Shown in pieces: positions 52,308 to 62,431 of a stretch of 64,000 nucleotides of DNA (its first letter is position 1; the number at the start of each line of letters is the position of its first letter). A program made the translations under genes and the position numbers. The notes under the pieces are model-generated. The model was given only the letters and a program-made list of their open reading frames with translations, had not been told where the DNA came from and searched no databases. Where the stretch lies: assembly GCF_023499215.1 (NCBI RefSeq), contig NZ_JAKHSK010000009.1:89862-153861 (forward strand). The letters are read 5' to 3'. The stretch is from Zunongwangia pacifica (GTDB lineage Bacteria; Bacteroidota; Bacteroidia; Flavobacteriales; Flavobacteriaceae).

Positions 52308-53936
52308 ATGATAAGATGTTCTCCAAAATCAGTTTATGTGCTTCTGGCTTTTTTAATTTTTATTTCTTGTAAGGAAGAAACAAAACAAGAAATACCTAAA
52401 GAAGAGAAAGAGGTTCTCATTTTACCTCCAGAAGAATTATATGGTGATCTTTTTTATGATATTCAGCAAAACGAGAATTTATTCAGTGACAGCAAAACGT
52501 TTGTAGATGCCGTTCCTGAAAAGTCGCTGGATAGTATAAAATCTGAATATGAAAAAATTAAAGATCAAGGTGATAAAGCGATATTAAAATTTATAAAAGA
52601 TAATTTTCAGGTTCCGGGAGAAGAAACTTCACAAGCATATAAAACCGATTCTTCTGATATTGCTACGCATATTAAAAAATTATGGTTTGTTTTAAAACGA
52701 CCTGCTGACGATGAGGTAAGCGGGACTTTAATTCCGTTACCTAATTCTTATATTATTCCCGGTGGGCGATTTCGTGAAATTTACTATTGGGATAGCTATT
52801 TTACTATGTTAGGCTTGCAGGTTGATGGCGAAGTAGAAACGATCCAGAACATGATCGATAATTTTTCGTATCTCATTAACGAATTTGGATTTATCCCGAA
52901 CGGAAATCGTACGTATTATTTAAGTCGTTCGCAGCCTCCGTTTTATGCGCTAATGCTGGATATTTTAGCTGAAGAAAAAGGCGATACGATTTACACGAAA
53001 TATTTACCTGAATTAGAAAAGGAATATCAATTTTGGATGGAAGGACAGCAAAATCTTTCTGAAGCAGATTCGGTTTTAAATAGAGTGGTACGAATGCCAG
53101 ATGGCAGTATTCTTAATCGGTATTATGATAACAAAATCACACCACGACCCGAAAGCTATCGCGAAGATGTAAAGACAGCGCAAGAAGCAGTTAAGGAAAA
53201 TAAAGAGCGCACCGAAGACGAGGTTTACCAGGATTTAAGGGCTGCAGCCGAATCGGGTTGGGATTTTTCAAGCCGATGGATACAACCAGATAAAAACGGA
53301 AACTTTAATTTATCGGCCATTCATACCACATCTATTTTACCGGTAGATTTAAATAGCCTGCTCTATCATTTAGAAAAAACAATTGCCAAAGCCTATTTGA
53401 TAAGTGAAAATCCAGATAAAGCAAAAGCATATAAAGAACTGGCTGAGAGTCGCGCTGCAGCTATAGAAAAGTATTTTTGGGATGCTGATACCGGTTTTTA
53501 TATGGATTATGATTTTAAAGCGGGAGAACATACCCCGGTAATTTCTGTAGCCGGAGTTTATCCTTTGTTTTTCGAAATCGCTACTAAAGAGCAGGCAAAA
53601 AAAGAAGCTAAGGTTATCCAATCTCAGTTATTAAAAGATGGCGGAGTGGTAAGTACTCCTAATCATAGCGGGCAGCAATGGGATGCACCAAATGGTTGGG
53701 CACCGCTCCAATGGATTGCGTATAAAGGACTTCAAAATTATCAAATTTCAGATTTAGCCAATACCATTAAAAAACGATGGACAAGCTTAAACGAAAAAGT
53801 TTATAAGAATACCTACAAAATGACCGAAAAGTACAATGTTGAAGATCTTTCTAAAGAGAGTGGAGGAGGGGAATATCCAACACAGGACGGATTTGGCTGG
53901 AGCAATGGTGTGTATAAGAAATTAACTTCTGAATAA
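52308..53936 (+). CDS. Trehalase (GH37), lipoprotein
   Basis: The 542-residue protein has a lipoprotein signal (VLLAFLIFISCKEE) and the full GH37 domain. Both trehalase signatures are present: PGGRFREIYYWDSYF at about 152-166 and QQWDAPNGWAPLQW at about 456-469. It should hydrolyse trehalose to two glucoses outside the cytoplasm. The next gene codes for an SDR that could be a glucose dehydrogenase, and the two may form a small sugar-use unit, 43 bases apart. Trehalose can be an osmolyte of marine bacteria. Complete, with no frameshift. Confidence 0.92.
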   Translation: MIRCSPKSVYVLLAFLIFISCKEETKQEIPKEEKEVLILPPEELYGDLFYDIQQNENLFSDSKTFVDAVPEKSLDSIKSEYEKIKDQGDKAILKFIKDNFQVPGEETSQAYKTDSSDIATHIKKLWFVLKRPADDEVSGTLIPLPNSYIIPGGRFREIYYWDSYFTMLGLQVDGEVETIQNMIDNFSYLINEFGFIPNGNRTYYLSRSQPPFYALMLDILAEEKGDTIYTKYLPELEKEYQFWMEGQQNLSEADSVLNRVVRMPDGSILNRYYDNKITPRPESYREDVKTAQEAVKENKERTEDEVYQDLRAAAESGWDFSSRWIQPDKNGNFNLSAIHTTSILPVDLNSLLYHLEKTIAKAYLISENPDKAKAYKELAESRAAAIEKYFWDADTGFYMDYDFKAGEHTPVISVAGVYPLFFEIATKEQAKKEAKVIQSQLLKDGGVVSTPNHSGQQWDAPNGWAPLQWIAYKGLQNYQISDLANTIKKRWTSLNEKVYKNTYKMTEKYNVEDLSKESGGGEYPTQDGFGWSNGVYKKLTSE

Positions 53937-53979
53937 CATGAATTGACTTTCAATCTGGCTAACTTTAAATAAAAAAGTT

Positions 53980-54798
53980 ATGCAGAAAGAAAATCAAAAA
54001 CTTATAGGCCAGACCTCTATTATTACTGGTTCCAGTTCTGGGATTGGTAAAGCAGTAGCCATTGCACTCGCTAAAGAAGGATCGAATGTGGTGATAAATT
54101 ACCATTCCAGTAAAGAAGAAGCCGAGGAAGTTGCGCAAGAAATTAGTGAAGATAAAGCAGCTGGTGAGGCGATTGTGATAAAAGGGGATATGAGTAAAGA
54201 AAAAGATGTTTTAAATCTTTTTAAAACCACCATCGATAAATTTGGAACTGTAGATGTGTGTATCCCAAATGCCGGAATGCAAAAAGACGCCGCTTTTCAT
54301 GAAATGACTTTAGAAGACTGGAATGCGGTAATTAACCTGAATCTTACCGGGCAATTTTTATGCTGCCGTGAAGCCATTAAAGAATTTTTACGGCGGGGTA
54401 TGCGACTAGAAGTTTCTAAATCCTTAGGTAAAATAATCAATATGAGCTCGGTGCACGATATTATTCCCTGGGCTGGTCACGCCAATTATGCCGCGTCTAA
54501 GGGAGCGATACAGATTTTAATGAAAACACTTTGCCAGGAATATGCGCATAAAAAAGTGCGTGTAAACAGTATTTCCCCAGGGGCGATAAAAACCGATATT
54601 AATAAAGAGGTCTGGGATACCAAAGAAGGTCGTGAAAAAATGAAAGAAACTATTCCCTACGACAAAATAGGAGAGCCAGAAGATATTGGCCGTGTGGCCG
54701 CCTGGTTATCTTCAGATGAATCTGAATACATCAACGGAACCACTATTTATGTAGATGGCGGAATGACCTGTTACCCGGGATTTAAGGGGAACGGATAA
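53980..54798 (+). CDS. SDR oxidoreductase, glucose 1-dehydrogenase-like
   Basis: The 272-residue protein has the classical SDR motifs: IITGSSSGIGKAVAIAL, IPNAGMQK (NAG), the Ser in INMSSVHDI and YAASKGAIQI (Tyr-x3-Lys). It ends IYVDGGMTCYPGF, typical of glucose 1-dehydrogenases. It would oxidise a sugar with NAD(P)+. Placed just after the trehalase, glucose is the natural substrate, by inference. Confidence 0.8.
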   Translation: MQKENQKLIGQTSIITGSSSGIGKAVAIALAKEGSNVVINYHSSKEEAEEVAQEISEDKAAGEAIVIKGDMSKEKDVLNLFKTTIDKFGTVDVCIPNAGMQKDAAFHEMTLEDWNAVINLNLTGQFLCCREAIKEFLRRGMRLEVSKSLGKIINMSSVHDIIPWAGHANYAASKGAIQILMKTLCQEYAHKKVRVNSISPGAIKTDINKEVWDTKEGREKMKETIPYDKIGEPEDIGRVAAWLSSDESEYINGTTIYVDGGMTCYPGFKGNG

Positions 54799-54849
54799 AA
54801 GTTGAGATAAAAGAAAAAAACTAAAGGTTTTGGGATGATCCTAAAACTT

Positions 54850-55216
54850 TTAGTTTCTCTCTAAAACATATCGATCGCCAATTTCATTCTTTAAAATAAG
54901 TTCATTGTCTCGCAAAGTGAACTTCCAGTCTCCGTTTAAGATCAAAGACCAGTTAAATTCGGCGGTCCAGATGCATTCATTAGAGAAAAAAGAGACTGTG
55001 TTGCTATTTACTACGTACTTTCCTTCACAAATTGCCGGGAATTTTGCGAATTCCGTTTCACCGCTATATCCCATCATTAAAATTTAAACTGACTTTAGCC
55101 GTACGGTCACCTCTTTCAAAAAATCCAGTAAAATTCCCATTAATTTCAGTATACGTATCATTATCGCTACAACTAGCAAAAAAGATACATAGGCTGATTA
55201 AAAGTAGCTTTTTCAT
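54850..55216 (-). pseudogene. Frameshifted small lipoprotein gene
   Basis: An ATG at 55216 opens a lipoprotein-like reading frame (KKLLLISLCIFFASCSDND) that continues EINGNFTGFFERGDR and ends at a TAG at 55064-55066 after 50 codons. The frame at 55077 downward continues the same protein in another phase (YSGETEFAKFPAICEGKYVV, ending DRYVLERN). Removing one base of the GGG at 55070-55072 would join them as NDGYSGE. The beta-strand spacing fits small lipocalin-like lipoproteins. Either a decayed gene or a sequencing indel. Confidence 0.65.
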
Positions 55217-55273
55217 TTTCAGGTTTATATCTAATTCCAAGATACTAACAAAACTAAAAGGTTGCTTAAAAAT

Positions 55274-56287
55274 CTATAGTTCTATGACCTTTTCTTCGGA
55301 AATAAAATCGGAAACAAGATAGCTTAACGCTTTGCCCACCTGTGCCGGGTTTTCTGCGGGAGGAGCCGCTTCGCACAAATGTAAATAGGTACAATTGCTG
55401 AAATTATAGGTTTTAAGGAAGTTTCTTATTTCTTCAAGCTGAATTCCTGAAGGTGTTTGCGCACTGCTGGAAAAATCTTTAATACTATCACAATCAATTT
55501 CGAGCCCGAATGCTTCTTCGGCAACAAAATCTGCTGCTGATTTTAGCGAATTTTGAAGATAATTTGAATCCCTTCCCATCAAGTATTCAAACAGCTGAAA
55601 TTGGATGCTTTTATCGGCTTTTATTTCATCAAAGATATATTGTGGCGTGTAATTTTGATGTAATCCAAAAATAAAATAGCGGCTTAAAAATCCTTTAGAT
55701 TTCGCAAAACTGAATCCGTTGCCACTATGCCGGTGTTCCAATTGGCGTAAATCGGTATGGGCGTCGATATTCAATACATTTATAGCCGAATTTAATGCTG
55801 TAGCGGTTCCTTTTATATTTCCAAAGGCATTATTATGGCCACCACCAATTATAATCGGGATTTTTCCTGCGGCCACAATAACAGCGATCACAGCCGAAAG
55901 TCGGTTATCTATTTCTTCAACCAATTGGCCTAATTCTGTAAAATAATCGGGACTGTTTTTATCGAATTTCGATGCTTTTTTCATCAAATCCTTTACCGAT
56001 AATTCACCTAAAATCGCAATGTTATATGGATAGGTGAAATCGTTTACCTGAATATTTAAAAACGAATATAAAAAGGTATCCCAGGCTTTCGAAGTACCGG
56101 GTTTGCCATAGTTAGCGCGTACGCCAATATCTTCAGGAATGCCTAGAAGGATATATTTTTGCTTCAGATTAGATAATTCCGAAGTGTTTTTTACAAAATC
56201 AACCTTTTCACCAAACTTGGTTTCACCCTGCCGGCTAGCAATTTTATGTTGAATATCTTCAAAATTATAAAAATGAACATGTCGCAT
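55274..56287 (-). CDS. hutG: Formimidoylglutamase-like ureohydrolase
   Basis: The 337-residue protein belongs to the arginase/agmatinase fold: PIIIGGGHNNAFG, LNIDAHTDLRQLEHRHSGN and LEIDCDSIKDFSS carry the His and Asp ligands of the dimanganese site. It splits formimidoylglutamate to glutamate and formamide in histidine degradation. It overlaps the hutI stop by one base (TAATG). The pairing supports hutG over arginase. Confidence 0.82.
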   Translation of the reverse strand: MRHVHFYNFEDIQHKIASRQGETKFGEKVDFVKNTSELSNLKQKYILLGIPEDIGVRANYGKPGTSKAWDTFLYSFLNIQVNDFTYPYNIAILGELSVKDLMKKASKFDKNSPDYFTELGQLVEEIDNRLSAVIAVIVAAGKIPIIIGGGHNNAFGNIKGTATALNSAINVLNIDAHTDLRQLEHRHSGNGFSFAKSKGFLSRYFIFGLHQNYTPQYIFDEIKADKSIQFQLFEYLMGRDSNYLQNSLKSAADFVAEEAFGLEIDCDSIKDFSSSAQTPSGIQLEEIRNFLKTYNFSNCTYLHLCEAAPPAENPAQVGKALSYLVSDFISEEKVIEL

Positions 56288-57525
56288 TATTCAATCGCTT
56301 TTCCGTTGATAAAAACCGTTTCGATATTATTACTCCCGAAGGCATAAGGAAGAAAAGTGTATGATGGAATTTCCTTTGTCATAATCAAGTTAGCCTTTTT
56401 ACCTTTGGTAATGCTTCCTACTTTGTCACTAAGCTCCATTGCGTAAGCACCATTAATGGTGACTGCATTTATGGCCTCTTCCGGGGTCATTTTCATTTTT
56501 ATACAGGCTAGGGAAAGTACAAGGTTCATGTTTCCGCTGGGCGTGCTCCCAGGATTAAAATCTGTTGCGAGAGCGATTGGTAGTTCAGCCTCCAAAATTT
56601 TTCGCGCTGGGGTGTAGGGAATACTTAAAAAGAGTGAACAGGAGGGAAGGGCTACCGGCATGGTTGCGGTATTTTTTAGTGCTTCAATATCCTCACTGGT
56701 CATGACTTCTAAATGATCTACGCTTAAGGCTTCATGTGCTACTCCGGCTTTAATACCTCCAATTGCATTAAACTGGTTGACATGAATTTTGGGTTTCATG
56801 CCGTATTTTTTTGCCGCACTTAAAAGTTGGTGGGTGTCGTCTACAGAAAAGTAGCCTTTTTCACAAAAAATATCGATGTATTCCGCTAAGTTTTGATTGG
56901 CCACTTTTGGTAAAATTTCATTGATCACCAAATCCATATATTTTTGTGGATCACTTTTGTATTCCTTAGGAATTGCATGGGCACCAAGAAATGTTGCTTT
57001 TATAGGAATATCATAATCTTGCTGAAGTTTTTTAATAACCCGAAGCATTTTTAACTCACCTTCCTCGGTAAGTCCGTATCCCGATTTGATTTCTACCGCT
57101 CCGGTACCTAGTTTCATAACTTCCTCTAATCGGGCAGCCGATTGTTGGTACACTTCATCTTCTGGGGTTTCTTGTAACGTTTTTGCGCTATTTAAAATTC
57201 CGCCCCCACGATTGGCAATTTCTTCATAAGATAATCCATTAATGCGATCTGCAAATTCCTGTTCCCTGTTCCCGGCATAAACGATATGGGTGTGTGAATC
57301 ACACCAGGTGGGCAAAATTATTTTTCCACTGGCATCAATACTGTTTTTAAAATCGATTTCAGGAAGATTTTCCATCTTTCCGAAATCGATGATTTTATCT
57401 TCCTCTATAAGTAGCCAGGCATTTTTTATAGCAGGTAATTCTTTCATTTGCCGGCCAGCAACTTTTTTAACTTCTGGATCACGAATTTGTAATAATTCTT
57501 TGATATTCTTGAAAAGAGTCTTCAT
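56287..57525 (-). CDS. hutI: Imidazolonepropionase
   Basis: The 412-residue protein is an amidohydrolase of the HutI family: WCDSHTHIVYAGNREQEFA at about 74-92, FLGAHAIPKEYKSDPQKYM at about 201-219, and IALATDFNPGSTPSGNMNLV. It opens the imidazolone ring in histidine degradation and requires one metal ion. Upstream of and coupled to hutG; hutH and hutU are not in the window. Confidence 0.92.
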   Translation of the reverse strand: MKTLFKNIKELLQIRDPEVKKVAGRQMKELPAIKNAWLLIEEDKIIDFGKMENLPEIDFKNSIDASGKIILPTWCDSHTHIVYAGNREQEFADRINGLSYEEIANRGGGILNSAKTLQETPEDEVYQQSAARLEEVMKLGTGAVEIKSGYGLTEEGELKMLRVIKKLQQDYDIPIKATFLGAHAIPKEYKSDPQKYMDLVINEILPKVANQNLAEYIDIFCEKGYFSVDDTHQLLSAAKKYGMKPKIHVNQFNAIGGIKAGVAHEALSVDHLEVMTSEDIEALKNTATMPVALPSCSLFLSIPYTPARKILEAELPIALATDFNPGSTPSGNMNLVLSLACIKMKMTPEEAINAVTINGAYAMELSDKVGSITKGKKANLIMTKEIPSYTFLPYAFGSNNIETVFINGKAIE

Positions 57526-57596
57526 TGTTCGATTCGTTTACAACGAAGATAAAAAGATTACTGGATAATAGGGATTGGGTATGCCTCGAAATAAAA

Positions 57597-57974
57597 TTAT
57601 AGTACAAAAGAGGCTAATATCTTTTGTACTTCATAAATATCTACACTTTTATTAAACCTTTTTTTAATTGAGGGTTGCTGCTCTCCTGAAATCCAGATCT
57701 TAAGCTCGGCATCGAGATCAAAACTACCGGCAGTTTCTACACTAAAACGGGAAATACTTTTGTAAGTAGCCGAAAAGTATTCAATTTTTCTACCGGTTAA
57801 CCCCTGTACATCTATAAGGATTAATCGTTTATTAGTAAAAATAAATGTATCTCTAATAATTTGAAATCCAGCTTCAATATTTTCAGAAGGAATTAATAAT
57901 TTCTGATATTTCTCTTGTAGTTGTTCTTTGTTTATCGCTCCTGCGTTACCTAATAGTGATGAAAAAACACTCAT
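57597..57974 (-). CDS. PH-domain protein (DUF1696 type)
   Basis: The 125-residue protein has a bacterial PH fold: FIFTNKRLILIDVQGLTGRK and EYFSATYKSISRFSVETAG are the typical strands of the bPH_3/DUF1696 family. It is cytoplasmic, with no membrane segment. Function unknown. Confidence 0.75.
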   Translation of the reverse strand: MSVFSSLLGNAGAINKEQLQEKYQKLLIPSENIEAGFQIIRDTFIFTNKRLILIDVQGLTGRKIEYFSATYKSISRFSVETAGSFDLDAELKIWISGEQQPSIKKRFNKSVDIYEVQKILASFVL

Positions 57975-58001
57975 GATTTAATTTTGATTTTAATGAAAAA
58001 A

Positions 58002-58048
58002 AACTGCCTTGAAGTTACAAATCTACAGATCATAACTTCAAGGCAGTT
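58002..58048 (-). terminator. adh terminator
   Basis: A 15-bp perfect stem (arms 58002-58016 and 58034-58048) with a 17-base loop. On the minus strand it is followed by a run of eight T residues. It lies 44 bases after the alcohol dehydrogenase stop. Confidence 0.88.
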
Positions 58049-58091
58049 GTGATAAATCTTTGTTATAATTTATCTAATATAAGGATTTAGC

Positions 58092-59144
58092 CTAGTTTTT
58101 AAGCGATTGCATATCGATTACAAAACGATATTTTACATCGTTACTGGTAACACGCTCGTAAGCTTTATTAATATTTTGCATATCGATCATTTCGATATCT
58201 GAAACAATATTATGTTCGCCACAAAAGTCTAACATTTCCTGAGTTTCTTTAATCCCGCCAATAATAGATCCGGCAACGCTTTTTCTTCCCATTATCAATC
58301 CGCCTCCATGAAACTCTAATGGTTCTATCGCTCCAACAATAACCATAGTACCGTCTCTTTTTAGTAAACTAATGTATGGGTTTAGGTCGTGCTTTACAGG
58401 TACCGTGTTTAGAAGAAAATCAAAACTTCCTGCCTGTTCAGCCATTTTGTCTTCATCTTTAGAGATTAAAACCTCGTCTGCTCCTAATTTTTTAGCATCT
58501 TCACTTTTACCAGGCGAAGTAGTAATCATTACCACTTTGGCACCTAGAGCATGCGCAAATTTAATTCCCATGTGGCCAAGACCACCAAGACCAATTACGC
58601 CTACTTTATCACCTTTTTTTACATTCCAGTTTCTTAGTGGAGACCAGGTGGTAATCCCGGCACAAAGAAGTGGTGCTACTGCTTTGGTATCTAGATTTTC
58701 GGGAATGCTAAGGACAAATTTCTGGTCTACAACAATTTTTTCTGAATATCCACCAAACGTGTGACCGCCCAGATGTTTGTCTTTTCCATTATAAGTACCC
58801 ACCATTCCGTTTTCACAGAATTGTTCTAAACCTTCTTTACAAGAATCACAATGCTGGCAAGAATCTACCATACATCCCACACCTACAAGCTGTCCTTCTT
58901 TAAATTTCGATACGTTTTCACCTACGCTAATCACGCGTCCAATAATTTCGTGACCCGGTACTACTGGGTATTGAGAACCTCCCCAGTCGTTTCTTACTGT
59001 ATGGATATCACTATGGCATACACCACAATATAAAATATCGATCTCTACATCGTCGGCAAGGGTTTCACGACGATCAATTTGAAGTTGTTCTAAATCTGAA
59101 GTGTTTGTCTTTGCTCCAAATGCTTTTACCTCTGTACTTTTCAT
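58092..59144 (-). CDS. Zinc alcohol dehydrogenase, YahK/CAD type
   Basis: The 350-residue MDR protein has catalytic-zinc CGVCHSDIHTVRND, PGHEIIGRVISVG, the four-Cys structural-zinc loop (CQHCDSCKEGLEQFC) and VIGLGGLGHMGIKFA for NADP(H). This matches YahK-like broad aldehyde reductases, also called cinnamyl alcohol dehydrogenase type. I start at the ATG at 59144; a GTG three codons upstream is possible. Its long terminator and gap upstream make it a single-gene unit. Confidence 0.88.
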   Translation of the reverse strand: MKSTEVKAFGAKTNTSDLEQLQIDRRETLADDVEIDILYCGVCHSDIHTVRNDWGGSQYPVVPGHEIIGRVISVGENVSKFKEGQLVGVGCMVDSCQHCDSCKEGLEQFCENGMVGTYNGKDKHLGGHTFGGYSEKIVVDQKFVLSIPENLDTKAVAPLLCAGITTWSPLRNWNVKKGDKVGVIGLGGLGHMGIKFAHALGAKVVMITTSPGKSEDAKKLGADEVLISKDEDKMAEQAGSFDFLLNTVPVKHDLNPYISLLKRDGTMVIVGAIEPLEFHGGGLIMGRKSVAGSIIGGIKETQEMLDFCGEHNIVSDIEMIDMQNINKAYERVTSNDVKYRFVIDMQSLKN

Positions 59145-59253
59145 AAAATTCACTTTTTAGCCAAATTAGCTTAATTGGGTCGCAATTAAATCGTGAGCGA
59201 TATATTTAACTTATTTTTAACCCAACTTCTTGATCTATATCAATTTCTTTGGG

Positions 59254-60993
59254 TTAAAAAATTTCTTTTAGATATTTCATATCAGATTTCGCGGTATCGA
59301 TAACTTCTGCCGTTTTTCCGTTCAGCATCATTTTTCCCATTGTTTTTGCAAAACCTTTAATTTGTTCAAAATTTATTTGTGGTGGCATGGCAAGGGCATC
59401 TGGATCGGTAAAAATATTAACCACCGCTGGGCCATCGTGATCAAAAGCTTCCTGCAATGCCTGCTTTATATTCTTAGGATCTTCGACCACCCAACTATGA
59501 ATATTCATGGCTTTAGCAACCATGGCAAAATCTGGATTCACCATATTGGTTTGCCATTCTGGATATCCTTCCACCTGCATTTCTAATTTCACCATTCCTA
59601 ATGAAGCATTATTAAAAATGATAATTTTTGCCGGAATATTATATTGGCTAATCGTCATTAAATCCCCTAAAAGCATAGAGATCCCGCCGTCACCACACAG
59701 CGCGATGACCTGTCTATCCGGATGTCCCAAACCAGCACCAATAGCCATTGGCATCGCATTGGCCATAGAACCATGATTAAATGAACCGGTTAAATATCGA
59801 TTTTTCTTTCCTTTTAAATATCTGGCCGCCCAAACCGCACTCATTCCCGTATCTACCGTGAAAATGGCATCGTCACTGGCAATTTCATCAATCATTGCGG
59901 CAACAAATTCAGGATGAATTTTCTTTTCTTCTCCTTTTGCTAAAACATAGCTACAATATTTTTCTTCGACCTCTTTATGAAGGTCCCTCATTTCTTTTAA
60001 AAACTTTGTTTCTGTCTTGGTTTCTAAAAGCGGAAGAAGAGCCTCTAAAGTATCTTTTATTTTTCCGTGGTAGCCAAAATTAACTTTAGCACGACGGCCT
60101 ATGCGTTCTGGTTTTTCATCAATTTGGATGATGGTATTTTTTTCCGGAAGAAATTCGGTATAAGGAAAATCGGTCCCTAAAAGTATCAAAGTATCAGCTT
60201 CATGCATTGCTTTAAAGCCCGATTTTGTTCCCAATAATCCGTTTAGCCCAACAGCATAAGGGTTATTTTCTTTATCAAAATATATTTTTCCGCGGAAGCT
60301 GAAACCCATGGGAGCGTTTAGTTTTTTAGCCAATAACATCACTTCATCCTGTGCATCTTTACAACCATGACCACAGTAAAGCATCACCTTTTTGTTCTCG
60401 TTAATTACTTTTGCAAGGGTTTTTAATTCCTGTTCACCCGGCTGTAATTTAGAGTTTGTAAAATAGTTTTGTTCAGAGGTGGTAATATGTGTGGCATCGG
60501 CAGAGGCTACATCACCTGGCAGCCCTACAACACCAACACCTTTTTGATGAATGGCGTGCTGAATTGCGCTTTGAAAACCGTGTGCCGCCTGTGCAGGAGT
60601 ATTTGCCATAAAGCAATATTTACTGCAGTCATCAAATAATTTGGTTACATTGGTTTCCTGAAAATTTTCAGTCCCCAACTTGTCTGTGGTTACTGTAGAG
60701 GCAATGGCAATAACGGGGTTGCCAGAGCGGTTCGCATCATAAAGTCCGTTTACCAAATGCACATGCCCCGGGCCACTACTGCCCATACAGCAACCAATTC
60801 CGTCCAATTCAGCATCCATAGAAGCAGCGTAAGCACCGGCTTCTTCGTGCCTTACATGAATCCATTGTAATCTTCCATCACGTCTTACGGCATCGTTAAC
60901 AGGATTTAGACTATCCCCGGTAACCGCGTAAACACGTTTTACACCAGCTTCAACTAGCATGTTAACCAAAAGATCTGCAACAGTTTTTCCCAT
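59254..60993 (-). CDS. poxB: Pyruvate:quinone oxidoreductase (PoxB-like)
   Basis: The 579-residue ThDP enzyme has VYAVTGDSLNPVNDAVRRDG with RHEEAGAYAASMDAELDG at the start, including the catalytic Glu. A FAD-binding middle domain follows, and the ThDP motif is LCGDGGISMLLGDLM at about 430. The length and C-terminal tail resemble E. coli PoxB, which decarboxylates pyruvate to acetate and passes electrons to quinone at the membrane. An acetolactate synthase-like role is less likely given the N-terminal sequence. Confidence 0.85.
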   Translation of the reverse strand: MGKTVADLLVNMLVEAGVKRVYAVTGDSLNPVNDAVRRDGRLQWIHVRHEEAGAYAASMDAELDGIGCCMGSSGPGHVHLVNGLYDANRSGNPVIAIASTVTTDKLGTENFQETNVTKLFDDCSKYCFMANTPAQAAHGFQSAIQHAIHQKGVGVVGLPGDVASADATHITTSEQNYFTNSKLQPGEQELKTLAKVINENKKVMLYCGHGCKDAQDEVMLLAKKLNAPMGFSFRGKIYFDKENNPYAVGLNGLLGTKSGFKAMHEADTLILLGTDFPYTEFLPEKNTIIQIDEKPERIGRRAKVNFGYHGKIKDTLEALLPLLETKTETKFLKEMRDLHKEVEEKYCSYVLAKGEEKKIHPEFVAAMIDEIASDDAIFTVDTGMSAVWAARYLKGKKNRYLTGSFNHGSMANAMPMAIGAGLGHPDRQVIALCGDGGISMLLGDLMTISQYNIPAKIIIFNNASLGMVKLEMQVEGYPEWQTNMVNPDFAMVAKAMNIHSWVVEDPKNIKQALQEAFDHDGPAVVNIFTDPDALAMPPQINFEQIKGFAKTMGKMMLNGKTAEVIDTAKSDMKYLKEIF

Positions 60994-61229
60994 AATTTTA
61001 TCTTTTTTTAATCAGTTTAAAGGTAAGGCTAAAGCCTTAACACTGCTGTTAAACCAGTGGTAAAGCCCTGATCGTAATTCCAAATAATTTTATAAAGTTT
61101 TAAGGGTTTTTAGTGCTACTTCGATTTCGAATAAAGTTTCCTTTAAGACTTCACGCCAGAAAGCTTTTTAATCTATAGTATTTACAAGCTTAAGTTCTTA
61201 AATTAGTCGCTCTAAACTTAAATAGGTTC

Positions 61230-62387
61230 ATGAATAAAAAATATAAAGGCATTAATACGATTTGTACACATGCCGGAGAACTAGAGGACACAAAATTTAA
61301 AGGAGCTGTTTCACCATTATATATGTCTACTTCGTATGCATTTGAGGATGTAGAAGTAAAACGCTACCCAAGATATTTTAATACACCAAATCAGGTCGCT
61401 TTGGCGAAAAAGATGGCAGCACTGGAGCATGCGGAGGCTGCATTAATTTTTGGAAGCGGAATGGCAGCGGTAAGTACTGCATTGCTTTCTCACGTGCAAA
61501 CAGGAGATCATGTGGTCTTACAAAATACATTATACGGCGGAACAAGTAATTTGATTACTGAAGAATTCGATAAATTTAAAATAGAATATAGTTTTACCAA
61601 AGATGCCAGTCCAGCTTCGTTTGAAGCTGAAATTAGAGAAAATACCAGGGTAATTTATATCGAAACGCCTTCTAACCCTTTACTTACCATTACCGATGTG
61701 AAAGCAGTGGCCCAATTGGCAAAAACCAAAGGTTTGGTTAGTATGATCGATAATACCTTTGCGTCACCGGTAAACCAAAATCCAATAGATTTAGGGATTG
61801 ATATCGTGATTCATTCAGCTACTAAATATATGGGAGGGCATAGTGATATTCTTGCCGGAGTGGTCATTTCTTCCGAAGAAAAAATTGATACCGTGTTCCA
61901 GATGGCTAAAAATCTTGGAGGAAATTTAAGTGATTATACCGTTTGGCTTTTAGAGCGCAGTTTAAAGACCATGGGTTTGCGGGTAAAAGCACAAAACGAA
62001 AATGCACAAATCCTTGCGGAATATTTATACGAAAATGATAAAGTAGCTCAAGTATATTATCCGGGGTTAAAATCGCATCCCGATCACGAATTGGCAAATG
62101 CGCAGATGAAAGGTTTTGGAGGAATGCTTTCCTTTGAACTTATTGAAGGTTTAGATGCCCAGAAATTTCAGAAACAATTACAGTTAATTAAGTCTTCAAT
62201 GAGTTTGGCAGGAGTAGAAAGTACTATTCTTTCTCCTTCAAAAACTTCGCATGGTTTGTTAACGCCTGAAGAAAGAGCCAAACAGGGCATTAAAGATGGG
62301 TTATTAAGATTTTCTGTAGGAATTGAAGAATCAGAAGATTTAATAGCCGATATCGAACAAGCTTTAAAGCATATTAGTGAGAAATAA
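61230..62387 (+). CDS. Trans-sulfuration PLP enzyme (methionine gamma-lyase / cystathionine synthase-like)
   Basis: The 385-residue protein belongs to the Cys/Met metabolism PLP family. AALIFGSGMAAVSTALLSHV binds the cofactor phosphate, IDNTFASPVNQNPIDLG contains the PLP Asp, and HSATKYMGGHSD holds Lys199. Cystathionine gamma-synthase, gamma-lyase and methionine gamma-lyase cannot be told apart here. It lies 44 bases before bshB1. Since BshB1 serves bacillithiol synthesis, a link to cysteine supply is possible. Confidence 0.85.
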   Translation: MNKKYKGINTICTHAGELEDTKFKGAVSPLYMSTSYAFEDVEVKRYPRYFNTPNQVALAKKMAALEHAEAALIFGSGMAAVSTALLSHVQTGDHVVLQNTLYGGTSNLITEEFDKFKIEYSFTKDASPASFEAEIRENTRVIYIETPSNPLLTITDVKAVAQLAKTKGLVSMIDNTFASPVNQNPIDLGIDIVIHSATKYMGGHSDILAGVVISSEEKIDTVFQMAKNLGGNLSDYTVWLLERSLKTMGLRVKAQNENAQILAEYLYENDKVAQVYYPGLKSHPDHELANAQMKGFGGMLSFELIEGLDAQKFQKQLQLIKSSMSLAGVESTILSPSKTSHGLLTPEERAKQGIKDGLLRFSVGIEESEDLIADIEQALKHISEK

Positions 62388-62431
62388 AAATAGCATGGGG
62401 AAAGCCTTATTGCAATAATTGAAATAGAAAA

